A DNA stretch of 64,000 nt, taken from the NCBI RefSeq assembly GCF_001507435.1, contig NZ_LMWH01000237.1, positions 27,691 to 91,690 on the forward strand. Direction: 5' to 3'. The DNA comes from Streptomyces sp. NRRL F-5122 (GTDB lineage: Bacteria; Actinomycetota; Actinomycetes; Streptomycetales; Streptomycetaceae). The notes under the pieces are model-generated. The model saw only the letters and a program-made list of their open reading frames with translations. It was not told the DNA's origin and made no database searches. A program made the position numbers and the translations under genes. This document shows, piece after piece, positions 41,691 through 50,665 of this stretch; positions within the stretch are counted from its first letter, which is position 1, and every line of letters begins with the position of its first letter.

Positions 41691-42899
41691 TCAGCCGCCC
41701 TTTCCGACCAATGCGTAGGTCTGTGTGGCGATCTCCAGTTCCTCGTCGGTGGGCACGACGGCGACCGCCACCCGCGCGCCGGCGGGCGAGATCAGCCGCG
41801 GCCCGTCGCCGCGTACCGCGTTCAGGTCGCCGTCCACCGCGAGACCCAGCCCTTCGAGGCCCGCGACGGCAGCCTCGCGCACCGGGGCGGCGTTCTCGCC
41901 CACCCCCGCCGTGAAGGCGATCGCGTCCACCCTGCCGAGTACCGCGTAGTAGGCGCCGATGTACTTCTTCAGCCGGTGGATGTAGATGTCGAAAGCGAGC
42001 CGCGCCTGAGCGTCGCCCTCGTCGATCCGGCGCTGAATTTCCCGCATGTCGTTGTCGCCGCACAGACCGAACAAACCGCTCCTCTTGTTGAGGAGAGTGT
42101 CGATCTCGTCCATGGACATTCCGCCAACACGCTCCAAATGGAAGATGACGGCAGGATCCAGGTCACCGGAACGCGTCCCCATCACGAGTCCCTCCAGGGG
42201 TGTGAGCCCCATGGAGGTGTCCACGCACCGTCCGCCCCGGACCGCCGAGGCGGACGCACCGTTGCCCAGATGCAGCACGATGACGTTGACGTCCTCCGGC
42301 GCCCTGCCCAGCAGCCTTGCGGTCTCCCGGGACACGTACGCGTGCGAGGTTCCGTGGAACCCGTACCGGCGGATCCGGTGCCGGTCCGCGATCTTCGTGT
42401 CGATCGCATAGCGTGCGGCCTGCTCCGGCATGGTGGTGTGGAACGCCGTGTCGAACACGGCGACCTGCGGCAGGTCCGGACGGAGTGCCATCGCCGTGCG
42501 GATGCCGGTGAGGTTGGCCGGGTTGTGCAGCGGTGCCACGGGGATCAGCCGCTCGATCTCGGTGAGCACGGCGTCGTCGATGACGGTGGGCTCGCTGAAG
42601 AACATGCCGCCGTGCACCACACGGTGGCCGATGGCGGCCAGCTCGGGCGAGTCGAGCCCCAGCCCGTCCTTGGCCAGTTCCTCGGCGACCGCCTTGAGCG
42701 CCGCCTGGTGGTCCGCGATGGGGCCGTTCTGCTCACGGGTGTCGCCGGTGGCGGCCGCCGTGTGCTTGATCCGCGACGTCTGCTCGCCGATGCGCTCGAC
42801 GAGGCCCGTGGCCAGCCGGCTGCTGTCGCGCATGTCCAGCAACTGGTACTTCACCGACGAGGAGCCGGAGTTGAGGACGAGTACGTGGGTCGGGCTCAC
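41691..42899 (-). CDS. ackA: Acetate kinase
   Basis: 402 residues. It converts acetyl phosphate and ADP to acetate and ATP. N-terminal LVLNSGSSSVKYQL carries the phosphate-binding Asn/Ser set. Also VFDTAFHTTMPEQAARYAID, the FHGTSHAYVS motif with catalytic His, LGNGASASAV and the ASKHA-type FTAGVGENA. Start GTG overlaps the pta stop (GTGA), so ackA and pta are translated together, pta first. It is in the same direction as pyk, 98 nt before it. Confidence 0.96.
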   Translation of the reverse strand: MSPTHVLVLNSGSSSVKYQLLDMRDSSRLATGLVERIGEQTSRIKHTAAATGDTREQNGPIADHQAALKAVAEELAKDGLGLDSPELAAIGHRVVHGGMFFSEPTVIDDAVLTEIERLIPVAPLHNPANLTGIRTAMALRPDLPQVAVFDTAFHTTMPEQAARYAIDTKIADRHRIRRYGFHGTSHAYVSRETARLLGRAPEDVNVIVLHLGNGASASAVRGGRCVDTSMGLTPLEGLVMGTRSGDLDPAVIFHLERVGGMSMDEIDTLLNKRSGLFGLCGDNDMREIQRRIDEGDAQARLAFDIYIHRLKKYIGAYYAVLGRVDAIAFTAGVGENAAPVREAAVAGLEGLGLAVDGDLNAVRGDGPRLISPAGARVAVAVVPTDEELEIATQTYALVGKGG

Positions 42900-44983
42900 C
42901 GTTCTGCCTTCTCGACGGGGGTCTGGGCCTGGATCGCCGTGATGGCGACGGTGTTGACGATGTCCTGGACGAGAGCGCCCCGGGACAGGTCGTTGACGGG
43001 CTTGCGCAGCCCCTGCAGCACGGGGCCGACGGCGATCGCACCGGCCGAGCGCTGCACGGCCTTGTAGGTGTTGTTGCCGGTGTTGAGGTCGGGGAAGATC
43101 AGCACGGACGCCTGTCCTGCGACGTCCGAGCCCGGGAGCTTGGTCGCCGCCACGCTGGGCTCGACCGCGGCGTCGTACTGGATCGGGCCCTCGATCATCA
43201 GGTCGCCGCCGCGCAGCCGCACCAGCTCGGTGGCCTCACGCACCTTGTCGACGTCGACGCCCGAGCCGGAGGTCCCGGTGGAGTACGACAGCATCGCGAT
43301 CCTCGGTTCCACCCCGAACTGCCTTGCCGTGGCGGCCGACTGGACGGCGATGTCGGCGAGCTGCTCGGCGTTCGGGTCGGGGTTCACGGCGCAGTCGCCG
43401 TAGACGAGCACCTTGTCCGCGAGGCACATGAAGAAGACGGAGCTGACGATCTTCGCGTCCGGCTTGGTCTTGATGATCTCGAAGGCGGGCCGGATGGTGG
43501 CGGCCGTGGAGTGCACCGCCCCGGACACCATGCCGTCGGCGAGCCCTTCCTCGACCATGAGCGTGCCGAAGTAGTTCACGTCGGCGACGACGTCGTATGC
43601 CAGCTCGACCGTGACACCCCGATGCGCGCGCAGCCGGGCGTACGTCTCGGCGAAGGTGTCGCGCATCGCGGAGGTGGCGGGGTCGATCAGCTGGGCGTCG
43701 CCGAGGTCGATGCCGAGGTCGGCGGCCTTCTTGCGGATCCGGTCGATCGGCCCGAGCAGCGTCAGGTCGCAGACGCCCCGGCGCAGCAGCACCTCGGCGG
43801 CGTGCAGCACGCGCTCCTCGGTGCCCTCGGGGAGCACCACCCGGCGCTTGTCGGCCCGCGCCCGCTCCAGCAGCTTGTGCTCGAACATCATCGGCGTGAG
43901 CCGGTCGCTGCTCGGGGCGGACACCCGCTGGAGCAGGTCGGCGGTGTCGACGTACCGCTCGAACAGGCCGAGCGCGCGCTCGGCCTTGCGCGGGGTCGCC
44001 GCGTTCAGCTTCCCCTCCAGGGAGAAGAGCCGGGCGGCCGTGGGGAAGCTGTTGCCGGACACGGAGAGCACCGGCGTGCCCGGGGCGAGTCGGTCGGCGA
44101 GGGAGAGGATCCCTTCGCCCGGCACCTCGTCCAGAGTGAGCAGCAGTCCGGCGATCGGCGGATTGCCCGCGCTGTGGGCGGCGAGCGAGCCGACGACCAG
44201 ATCGGCCCGGTCGCCCGGCGTCACCACCAGGCAGCCCGGCGTCAGGGCGCTCAGGAGGTTGGGCAGCATGGCGCCGCCGAAGACGAAGTCGAGGACGTCG
44301 CGCGCCAGGCCCGCGTCGTCGCCGAGGACCACCCGCGCATCGAGCGCCTGGGTGATCTGTGCGACCGTCGGCGCGGAGAGAGCGGGGTCGTCGGGAAGCA
44401 CGTAACAGGGGACGGGGAGCCGGGAGTCGAGCCGCTCGGCGATCTCGTCCCGGTCCTCGCCGGCCACCCGGTTGGCGACCATGGTGAGGACGTCGCAGCC
44501 CAGTCCGTCGTACGCCCGGTAGGCGTTGCGCACCTCGGCCCGTATCGACTCGGTGGTCTGGCTGCGCCCACCCACCACCGGGATCACGGACGCCCCGAAC
44601 TCGTTGGCGAGCCGGGCGTTGAGGGACAGCTCGTCGGGGAGCTGGGTGTCCGCGAAGTCGGTGCCGAGGACGAGGACCACGTCGTAGTCGCGGGCCACCA
44701 GGTGGAAGCGGTCGACGAGGGTGGACACCAGCTCGTCCGTCCCCTGCTCGGCCTGGAGCGCGGACGCCTCGTGGTAGTCCATGCCGTACACCGTCGTCGG
44801 GTCCTGCGACAGCCGATAGCGGGCGCGCAGCAGCTCGAAGAGGCGGTCGGGGCCGTCGTGGACGAGCGGGCGGAACACGCCCACCCGGTCGACCTGCCGG
44901 GTCAGGAGCTCCATGACTCCCAGTTCGACGACCTGGCGGCCGTCGCCGCGGTCGATCCCGGTCACGTACACGCTGCGCGTCAC
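42896..44983 (-). CDS. pta: Phosphate acetyltransferase
   Basis: 695 residues, the long form. It converts acetyl-CoA and phosphate to acetyl phosphate. Start GTG (MTRSVYVTGIDRGDGRQVVELG) with GGAGAG. Residues 1-~210 are a P-loop-like ATPase-fold regulatory domain; a DRTGG domain lies near 215-330; the C-terminal ~330 residues are the PTA_PTB catalytic domain, with PEGTEERVLHAAEVLL, YDVVADVNYFGTLMVEEGLADGMVSGAVHSTAATIRPA and AMLSYSTGTSGSG. It is first in the pta-ackA operon. Confidence 0.95.
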   Translation of the reverse strand: MTRSVYVTGIDRGDGRQVVELGVMELLTRQVDRVGVFRPLVHDGPDRLFELLRARYRLSQDPTTVYGMDYHEASALQAEQGTDELVSTLVDRFHLVARDYDVVLVLGTDFADTQLPDELSLNARLANEFGASVIPVVGGRSQTTESIRAEVRNAYRAYDGLGCDVLTMVANRVAGEDRDEIAERLDSRLPVPCYVLPDDPALSAPTVAQITQALDARVVLGDDAGLARDVLDFVFGGAMLPNLLSALTPGCLVVTPGDRADLVVGSLAAHSAGNPPIAGLLLTLDEVPGEGILSLADRLAPGTPVLSVSGNSFPTAARLFSLEGKLNAATPRKAERALGLFERYVDTADLLQRVSAPSSDRLTPMMFEHKLLERARADKRRVVLPEGTEERVLHAAEVLLRRGVCDLTLLGPIDRIRKKAADLGIDLGDAQLIDPATSAMRDTFAETYARLRAHRGVTVELAYDVVADVNYFGTLMVEEGLADGMVSGAVHSTAATIRPAFEIIKTKPDAKIVSSVFFMCLADKVLVYGDCAVNPDPNAEQLADIAVQSAATARQFGVEPRIAMLSYSTGTSGSGVDVDKVREATELVRLRGGDLMIEGPIQYDAAVEPSVAATKLPGSDVAGQASVLIFPDLNTGNNTYKAVQRSAGAIAVGPVLQGLRKPVNDLSRGALVQDIVNTVAITAIQAQTPVEKAER

Positions 44984-45316
44984 GCGTGCTCTCCGTTTCG
45001 TCTCTCGTGCGGGGTGGCGGGCAGGGGCGCGGGCGGCCCTCCGGTCGCTCCGCGCCCTCCCCTGCGGCCGGGGCCGAGGCGGGCGTCACTGACCGGCTCT
45101 GCATGATTTTGTGAGGTTCTGCGGCACGCGACTGTCGTCCATGGGGGGTCGGCAGAACCCTCTTGACAATACCCCTGAGGCTGGATAAGGCGCCCGTCAG
45201 CATCCCGGGATCAAGGGTTCGGCGCAAGACGGGGTGCGGGCGCGGCACCCGTCTGTGTGCCGTGAAACAATCGGATTGGCTCACCGGAATCAACAGCGAG
45301 CAGGAGACACAGCACG
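44984..45316. promoter_or_regulatory. Divergent promoter region of pta-ackA and pfkA
   Basis: This 333-nt gap has no gene. A TTGACA (45163-45168) with TAAGGC (45186-45191, 17-nt spacer) is a good candidate promoter for pfkA, leaving a ~120-nt leader. On the other strand, an A/T-rich stretch near 45100-45115 (GCATGATTTTGTGAGG) may hold the pta promoter. A lone TTGTGA there is only half of a Rex site, so redox control is not supported. Confidence 0.5.
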
Positions 45317-46342
45317 ATGCGCATCGGAGTACTCACCGCAGGCGGCGACTGCCCGGGCCTGAACGCAGTGATCCGGTCGATCGTGCACCGGGCGGTGGCG
45401 CAGTACGGCGACGAGGTGATCGGCTTCGACGACGGCTACCGCGGTCTGCTCGACGGTCACTACCGCACCCTGGACCTCGACGCGGTCAGCGGCATCCTGG
45501 CGCTCGGCGGCACCATCCTCGGCTCCTCGCGCCTGCAGCGCGACCGCCTGCGCGAGGCCTGCGAGAACGCGTCGGACATGATCCGCGACTTCGGTATCGA
45601 CGCCCTGATCCCGATCGGCGGCGAAGGCACGCTGACGGCGGCGCGCATGCTCTCGGACGCGGGCCTGCCGGTCGTCGGCGTGCCCAAGACGATCGACAAC
45701 GACATCTCCTCGACGGACCGCACCTTCGGTTTCGACACGGCGGTGACCGTGGCCACCGAGGCGATGGACCGCCTGAAGACCACGGCCGAGTCCCACCAGC
45801 GCGTTATGGTCGTGGAGGTCATGGGCCGCCACGCCGGCTGGATCGCGCTGGAGTCGGGCATGGCGGCCGGCGCCCACGGCATCTGCCTCCCCGAGCGCCC
45901 CTTCGACCCCGCCGACCTGGTCAAGATGGTCGAGGAGCGTTTCGCCCGCGGCAAGAAGTTCGCGGTGGTCTGCGTCGCCGAGGGCGCGCACCCCGCCGAG
46001 GGCACCATGGACTACGGCAAGGGCGAGATCGACCAGTACGGACACGAGCGCTTCCAGGGCATCGGCACGGCCCTCGCGTACGAGCTGGAGAGGCGGCTCG
46101 GCAAGGAGGCCAAGCCGGTCATCCTCGGCCATGTCCAGCGCGGTGGTACGCCGACCGCGTACGACCGGGTGCTCGCGACCCGCTTCGGCTGGCACGCGGT
46201 CGAGGCGGCGCACCGCGGGGAGTTCGGCAGGATGACGGCGCTGCGGGGCACGGACGTGGTGATGGTGCCGCTCGCGGAGGCGGTCACCGAGCTGAAGACG
46301 GTGCCGAAGGACCGGATGGACGAGGCGGAGTCGGTCTTCTAG
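45317..46342 (+). CDS. pfkA: 6-phosphofructokinase (ATP-dependent)
   Basis: 341 residues. It phosphorylates fructose 6-phosphate. N-terminal GVLTAGGDCPGLNAV binds ATP; IGGEGTL has Gly at the position (104 in E. coli numbering) that separates ATP- from PPi-dependent enzymes, so ATP is preferred. PKTIDND has Lys at 124, as in the group III actinobacterial enzymes, and catalytic Asp127. MGRHAGWIALESGMAAGAH and LGHVQRGGTPTAYDR are family signatures. It is divergent from pta-ackA. Confidence 0.95.
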   Translation: MRIGVLTAGGDCPGLNAVIRSIVHRAVAQYGDEVIGFDDGYRGLLDGHYRTLDLDAVSGILALGGTILGSSRLQRDRLREACENASDMIRDFGIDALIPIGGEGTLTAARMLSDAGLPVVGVPKTIDNDISSTDRTFGFDTAVTVATEAMDRLKTTAESHQRVMVVEVMGRHAGWIALESGMAAGAHGICLPERPFDPADLVKMVEERFARGKKFAVVCVAEGAHPAEGTMDYGKGEIDQYGHERFQGIGTALAYELERRLGKEAKPVILGHVQRGGTPTAYDRVLATRFGWHAVEAAHRGEFGRMTALRGTDVVMVPLAEAVTELKTVPKDRMDEAESVF

Positions 46343-46454
46343 GAGTCGGTCTTCGGGTTCTCCCATGATCGCCGCGCCCGTTGATCACCGGCGGCGGGAC
46401 CGTCTCGCCATCCGCTTGCGGCGGTTCCCGGTGCCGGGGACCGCGTGTATCGCG

Positions 46455-46478
46455 GGCGTATCAGAAATCGCATACGCC
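46455..46478. promoter_or_regulatory. Candidate regulator site before the VanZ-family gene
   Basis: GGCGTAT-(10)-ATACGCC is a perfect 7-bp-arm dyad 32 nt before the ATG. The right half overlaps TCGCATACG (46468-46476), which recurs at 47239-47247 before the response regulator. This fits control of both by that regulator. Confidence 0.45.
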
Positions 46479-46509
46479 ACCGCAACGGCCCTGCGTCTGC
46501 GATGGGGGC

Positions 46510-47211
46510 ATGAACCACAACGCATCCACGTCGGCGCCGCCCCGTCGGATCGTGCTCCTCGGCCTTGCGATCCTCGGTATCGGGAGCGCCGTGTTCGTCG
46601 TGCGGCGGCCGCTCATGATGTCCGCCCCGATGTGCATGGCCGGGCGGTGGCACGGCTGCTTCGGCACGTTCAACGGTGTGGTGCTCATGACGCTGGTCGC
46701 ACTGCCGCTGGCGGCGCTGGTGGTGTGGGCTCTGGCGCACGTACGGCGCGCCGCCGGCGTCCCGTCGGCGAGGGCGTGGCGCACGTCACTGGCCGAGGTG
46801 GGCATGGTCCACGGGACGGTGCCGCTCGTGTGGCTGACGATGATGCCGGGCGCCGGTCCCGGCGTCGCTCCCCGTCGGGTGAGCCTGGTACCCCTGCGGG
46901 ACCTGGTCACGATGGGGCCGCTCGGGATCGTCGGCAATCTGCTGGTCTTCGCGGCGCTGGGGTTCTTCGCCCCGATGCGGTTCGCGGCCCTGGCGTCCGT
47001 GCCGAGGGTCCTGGCGCTCGGGGCCGGCTGCTCGGTCCTGGTCGAGACCGCGCAATACGTCCTGTGGCTGGACCGGGTGTCCTCCGTGGACGACGTACTG
47101 GTCAACGCCGCGGGCGCCGTGCTGGCCGCGCTGGCGTCGCGCCGCTGGTGGCCCACGGCGGCGCAAGCGGCGTCGGACCAGGCTCGGCCCACGTCGGCTG
47201 CGGCCGTCTGA
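46510..47211 (+). CDS. VanZ family membrane protein
   Basis: 233 residues from the ATG preceded by GATGGGGG. Five hydrophobic segments (IVLLGLAILGIGSAVFVV, VVLMTLVALPLAALVVWALAHV, EVGMVHGTVPLVWLTMM, IVGNLLVFAALGFFAPM, VLVNAAGAVLAALA) and the VanZ hallmark GCSVLVETAQYVLWLDRVSSVDDVLVNAAGAVL. VanZ relatives in vancomycin and teicoplanin resistance clusters lower glycopeptide binding by an unknown mechanism; no other van genes are present, so this is a VanZ-like housekeeping member. A two-component system follows. Confidence 0.85.
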   Translation: MNHNASTSAPPRRIVLLGLAILGIGSAVFVVRRPLMMSAPMCMAGRWHGCFGTFNGVVLMTLVALPLAALVVWALAHVRRAAGVPSARAWRTSLAEVGMVHGTVPLVWLTMMPGAGPGVAPRRVSLVPLRDLVTMGPLGIVGNLLVFAALGFFAPMRFAALASVPRVLALGAGCSVLVETAQYVLWLDRVSSVDDVLVNAAGAVLAALASRRWWPTAAQAASDQARPTSAAAV

Positions 47212-47238
47212 CCTCGCGTGCCCGGTGTGCACACGTCT

Positions 47239-47274
47239 TCGCATACGGCGGCGATATGTGCGAGTGCCTAGGCT
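47239..47274 (+). promoter_or_regulatory. Promoter and regulator-site candidate before the response regulator
   Basis: TCGCATACG (47239-47247) repeats the motif seen before the VanZ gene. TAGGCT (47269-47274) is a fair -10 with only 6 nt to the ATG at 47281, so the transcript is probably leaderless. The motif lies over the -35 region, as expected for an activator. Confidence 0.45.
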
Positions 47275-47280
47275 TCGGAC

Positions 47281-47976
47281 ATGCGCGTACTGATCGTGGA
47301 GGACGAGCCCTACCTGGCCGAAGCGGTCCGTGACGGTCTGCGTCTGGAGGCGATCGCCGCCGACATCGCCGGCGACGGCGACTCCGCCCTGGAACTCCTC
47401 AGCGTCAACTGCTACGACCTCGCGGTCCTCGACCGAGACATCCCCGGCCCCTCCGGTGACGAGGTCGCCCGGCGCATCGTCGCCTCCGGCAGCGGCATCC
47501 CGATCCTCATGCTCACCGCCGCCGACCGGATCGACGACAAGGCCTCCGGGTTCGAGCTCGGCGCCGACGACTACCTCACCAAACCGTTCGAGCTGCGGGA
47601 GCTCGTCCTGCGGCTGAGGGCGCTCGACCGAAGACGCGGGTACGCCCGGCCCCCGGTCCGCGAGATCGCGGGCCTGCGGCTTGATCCCTTCCGCCGGGAG
47701 GTCTTCCGCGACGGACGCCATGTCGCGCTCACCCGCAAACAGTTCGCCGTGCTCGAGGTCCTGGTCGCCGCCGAGGGCGGGGTCATCAGCGCCGAAGAGC
47801 TGCTGAGACGGGCCTGGGACGAGAACGCCAACCCCTTCACCAACGCCGTCCGCATCACCGTCTCCGCACTGCGCAAACGACTCGGCGAACCATGGATCAT
47901 CACCACGGTGCCGGGCGTCGGCTACCGCATCGAGACCGGCCCCGGCACCACCCGCCCCGGCAGTACGCATGCCTAG
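47281..47976 (+). CDS. Response regulator, OmpR/PhoB family
   Basis: 231 residues. The receiver has the acidic pair at 8-9 (VEDE), phospho-acceptor Asp51 (AVLDRDIPG), and the Lys in YLTKPF. The C-terminal winged helix includes VALTRKQFAVLEVLVAAEGGVISAEELLRRAW, NAVRITVSALRKRL and the wing ITTVPGVGYRIET. It overlaps the kinase start by 8 nt. Likely target is the VanZ-family gene upstream, because of the shared TCGCATACG motif. Confidence 0.93.
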   Translation: MRVLIVEDEPYLAEAVRDGLRLEAIAADIAGDGDSALELLSVNCYDLAVLDRDIPGPSGDEVARRIVASGSGIPILMLTAADRIDDKASGFELGADDYLTKPFELRELVLRLRALDRRRGYARPPVREIAGLRLDPFRREVFRDGRHVALTRKQFAVLEVLVAAEGGVISAEELLRRAWDENANPFTNAVRITVSALRKRLGEPWIITTVPGVGYRIETGPGTTRPGSTHA

Positions 47977-49048
47977 GCGCCGAGGGCTCAGCGTCCGGCT
48001 GAAACTCACCCTCAGCTACGCCGGGTTCCTCGCTGTCGCCGGTGCCCTGCTGATGGGCGTCGTGTGGGCGTTCCTGCTGCGTTATGTCCCCGACACGTCC
48101 AGGGGTCTTCTGGGGATCTCGCCCAACCGCTATCTCCTTGTGCACACCTTCGCCCCCGCCGCGGCCGTGGCGATGGCGTTCCTGCTGCTGTTCGGCCTGG
48201 TCGGGGGATGGATCCTCGCCGGCCGGATGCTCGCACCGCTCACACAGATCACGGATGCGGCACGGACGGCCGGGAACGGATCGCTGTCCCACCGGATCCG
48301 GATGAAGGGCCGTCAGGACGAATTCCGCGAACTCTCCGACGCGTTCGACTCGATGCTCGAACAACTGGAGTCGCACGTCGACGAGCAGCGGAGATTCGCC
48401 GCGAACGCCTCCCACGAACTGCGCACCCCGCTGGCCATCTCGCAGACGCTGCTCGACGTCGCCCGCAAGGACCCCACACGGGACCGGGGCGAACTCATCA
48501 ACCGCCTCCAGGCTGTCAACACGCGCGCGATCGACCTCACCGAGGCCCTGCTGCTGCTCAGCCGCAGCGACCGCGGGAACTTCGTCCGCGAGAGCGTCGA
48601 CCTCTCCCTGGTCGTCGAAGAGGCTGCCGAAACCCTGCTCCACCTCGCCGAACAGCGAGGGATCACGCTCGACGTCACCGGCATGGCGACACGGACCAGC
48701 GGCTCGGCGGAGCTCCTGCTGCGGATGGTGACGAACCTCGTCCAGAACGCCATCGTCCACAACCTCCCCGTCGGCGGCACGGTGACGGTCCACCCGGAGG
48801 CGCACGGCGGCACGAGCGTGCTGCGGGTGGAGAACACGGGCCGTCGGCTCCCACCGGAACTGGTGTCGACCCTCGTCGAACCCTTTCAGCGCGGAACGGA
48901 ACGCGTACGCACCGACGAGCACCCCGGCGTGGGCCTCGGCCTGGCCATCGTGCACAGCATCGTCCGCGCCCACGACGGGACCCTCGAGCTCGCCGCGCGT
49001 CCCGCCGGCGGTCTTCTCGTCACGGTCCGGCTGCCCGGTACGCCGTAG
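47969..49048 (+). CDS. Sensor histidine kinase
   Basis: 359 residues, partner of the regulator above. Two membrane helices, ~15-37 and ~62-83, bracket a short ~25-residue extracellular loop (YVPDTSRGLLGISPNRYLL), too small for a ligand domain, so it may sense envelope state or a membrane signal. A HAMP domain follows, then NASHELRTPLA with His ~149, N box VTNLVQNAIVHN, and the G2 box VGLGLAIVH. Small-loop kinases of this type, like the cell-envelope stress sensors, often respond to drugs in the membrane. Confidence 0.92.
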   Translation: MPRRRGLSVRLKLTLSYAGFLAVAGALLMGVVWAFLLRYVPDTSRGLLGISPNRYLLVHTFAPAAAVAMAFLLLFGLVGGWILAGRMLAPLTQITDAARTAGNGSLSHRIRMKGRQDEFRELSDAFDSMLEQLESHVDEQRRFAANASHELRTPLAISQTLLDVARKDPTRDRGELINRLQAVNTRAIDLTEALLLLSRSDRGNFVRESVDLSLVVEEAAETLLHLAEQRGITLDVTGMATRTSGSAELLLRMVTNLVQNAIVHNLPVGGTVTVHPEAHGGTSVLRVENTGRRLPPELVSTLVEPFQRGTERVRTDEHPGVGLGLAIVHSIVRAHDGTLELAARPAGGLLVTVRLPGTP

Positions 49049-49255
49049 GCATCGTCCTCGAGCGGGCCCCCTGCGTTTCGCCGGACCGTACGGCCACGCA
49101 TCACGCCGCCCTGCTCCTTCGGCGCCGGGAGGTGAACCGGGCCTCGACGCGGTTGAGTCAGGAGCCGCTCGTCTGGGCGTGGGTGATGTCTTGACGCGTC
49201 GAGCGCGGACGCCTTCCTCGTGGAACGGGATCTGCGGGCCCGGGCGGGCGTCGCC

Positions 49256-49768
49256 TCAGGCCAGGACTTCCCGCAGCCAGGAGCGTTCCGCGCGGCTGGT
49301 GGCCCGGGCGACCATGAGCATGCCGCGGCGATAGGGGTCGTCGGTGTCCGCAGCGGTCAGTGGGCGGTCACCGTCGTGGAAGAAGCTCGCGGGCTGTTCC
49401 AGGAAGTCCAGGCGGCGGCGCAGGACCGCGTGCTGGTCGGCGGTGTCGGGCAACTGGGAGAGGAAGGCCAGCACCGTGAAGTACCGGGTGCCGTCGCTGA
49501 TGTCCAGGCCGTCGGCGTCCCGCAGGCGGTGCAGCAGTTCGCGCCGGCCGGCGTCGGTCAGGCTCAGGGTGTGCCGGTGGGCGGCCGAGGCGCCCGGTTC
49601 GGCGCGGCGCTCCAGCAGCCCGGCGCCGACCAGCCGGTTGATCGCGGGGTAGAGGCTGCCGTCGCTGACCGGCCGGGTGTGGCCGGACAAGTGCGCGATT
49701 CGATGGCGCAGTTGATAGCCGTGCAGCGGCCCCTCGGCCAAAAATCCCAGGATCGCGAGTTCGAGCAT
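49256..49768 (-). CDS. PadR-family transcriptional regulator
   Basis: 170 residues from ATG (MLELAILGFLAEGPLHGYQL), the usual PadR start; an upstream ATG (MCESSS) lacks support. The winged helix comprises GPLHGYQLRHRIAHLSGHTRPVSDGSLYPAINRLVGAGLLERR. The C-terminal half (TRYFTVLAFLSQLPD, LDFLEQPASFFHDGDRPLT) is the PadR dimerisation domain. It is divergent from an isochorismatase-family hydrolase gene, with a 30-bp dyad between the two starts; it likely represses both. Ligand unknown, perhaps an aromatic compound. Confidence 0.92.
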   Translation of the reverse strand: MLELAILGFLAEGPLHGYQLRHRIAHLSGHTRPVSDGSLYPAINRLVGAGLLERRAEPGASAAHRHTLSLTDAGRRELLHRLRDADGLDISDGTRYFTVLAFLSQLPDTADQHAVLRRRLDFLEQPASFFHDGDRPLTAADTDDPYRRGMLMVARATSRAERSWLREVLA

Positions 49769-49782
49769 GCTGCTACTCTCGC

Positions 49783-49812
49783 ACATCGAACCGAGGTACC
49801 TCGAATCGATGT
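49783..49812. promoter_or_regulatory. 30-bp PadR-type operator in the divergent promoter
   Basis: Near-perfect palindrome: ACATCGA at the left end and TCGATGT at the right, with central CGAGGTACCTCG perfect; only 2 of 15 base pairs differ. It lies between the PadR and hydrolase genes, 14 nt before the PadR ATG and 11 nt before the hydrolase ATG. Confidence 0.75.
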
Positions 49813-49823
49813 AGGAGGCGAGA

Positions 49824-50513
49824 ATGACGTACTCCGAGGAATGGGTGACCGCCCGGGCACGGGACGCCTACCGGCACGGCCGGGCGTCGTTCGGCATACG
49901 GCCCGAGCGGGCGGCGCTGCTGGTCATCGACATGCAGGACGAATTCGTCCGGGCCGGCTGGAGCCCCTACTGGGTGCCTGCGGCGACCCGGATGGCACCC
50001 CGGCTGCGGCAGTTGGTGCAGGTGTGCCGGGCCGCGGCCGTCCCGGTGATCTGGACCATCTTCGACGACACGCATCTCGGGCTCGACCGGCCCCACGCCC
50101 TGCGCTTCCTCCCGCACGCCGACACCGACTGGCACCGGCCGGGCCCCGCCGAGGTATGGGCCCCGATGGGCCGCAGACCCGACGAGGCTCTGATCCGCAA
50201 GCCCTCCTACGGCGCGTTCTACGACACCCCGCTCGACACGATGCTGCGCAACCTCGGCCGGGACACCGTCATCGTCACAGGAACGCTCACCAACTACTGC
50301 TGCGGCACCACAGCCCGGCAGGCATACGAACGCGGCTACCGAGTCGTCTTCGGGTCCGACGTCACGGCCACCGACGACGAGTCCCGGCAGGAGCCGGAAC
50401 TCGCCGTCCTGCGCAAGGGGTTCGCGCTCGTGCTGACCGCCGGGGAGATCACGGACCGACTGACCGCACCCCAGGCCGCGTCAGTCGGCGAGGGCGGGGC
50501 CGACAGCGCCTGA
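49824..50513 (+). CDS. Isochorismatase-family cysteine hydrolase
   Basis: 229 residues. Start ATG with TAGGAGG 5 nt upstream. Catalytic triad: Asp in ALLVIDMQDEF (residue ~37), Lys in IRKPSYGAFYDTPLD (~132), Cys in GTLTNYCCGTTARQAYERGY (~158). This fits the nicotinamidase/isochorismatase superfamily of hydrolases acting on amides or enol ethers. The extra 30 residues before the first Asp are common in isochorismatase-like enzymes. Substrate cannot be predicted. Divergent from PadR, so probably inducible. Confidence 0.92.
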   Translation: MTYSEEWVTARARDAYRHGRASFGIRPERAALLVIDMQDEFVRAGWSPYWVPAATRMAPRLRQLVQVCRAAAVPVIWTIFDDTHLGLDRPHALRFLPHADTDWHRPGPAEVWAPMGRRPDEALIRKPSYGAFYDTPLDTMLRNLGRDTVIVTGTLTNYCCGTTARQAYERGYRVVFGSDVTATDDESRQEPELAVLRKGFALVLTAGEITDRLTAPQAASVGEGGADSA

Positions 50514-50580
50514 AGCAGTCCTCGGAGCCCCCTCCGGCGAACGGTCCTCCTGACCGCGCCCCGAGGTCCTCGACGATGCG

Positions 50581-50622
50581 GGCGGGGTCGGCGCGGGCGT
50601 CCTCGCCCGCGCCGGCCCCGCC
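50581..50622. terminator. Hairpin between convergent genes
   Basis: 19-bp stem GGCGGGGTCGGCGCGGGCG / CGCCCGCGCCGGCCCCGCC (one G-U pair) with a 4-nt loop, between the hydrolase gene and the sugar ABC operon. Confidence 0.8.
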
Positions 50623-50665
50623 CGGCGTGGACCGGTGGCGAGGGCGGCCGCCCGCCCCCTCGCGC

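Noticed and set aside
45100..45118. TTGTGA in the pta promoter region as a Rex operator
   Set aside because: Only one half-site; the expected TTCACAA is missing at the right distance.
46510..47211. VanZ-family gene as evidence of a vancomycin-resistance cluster
   Set aside because: No vanH, vanA or vanX-like genes in the window; VanZ-like proteins are common in Streptomyces.
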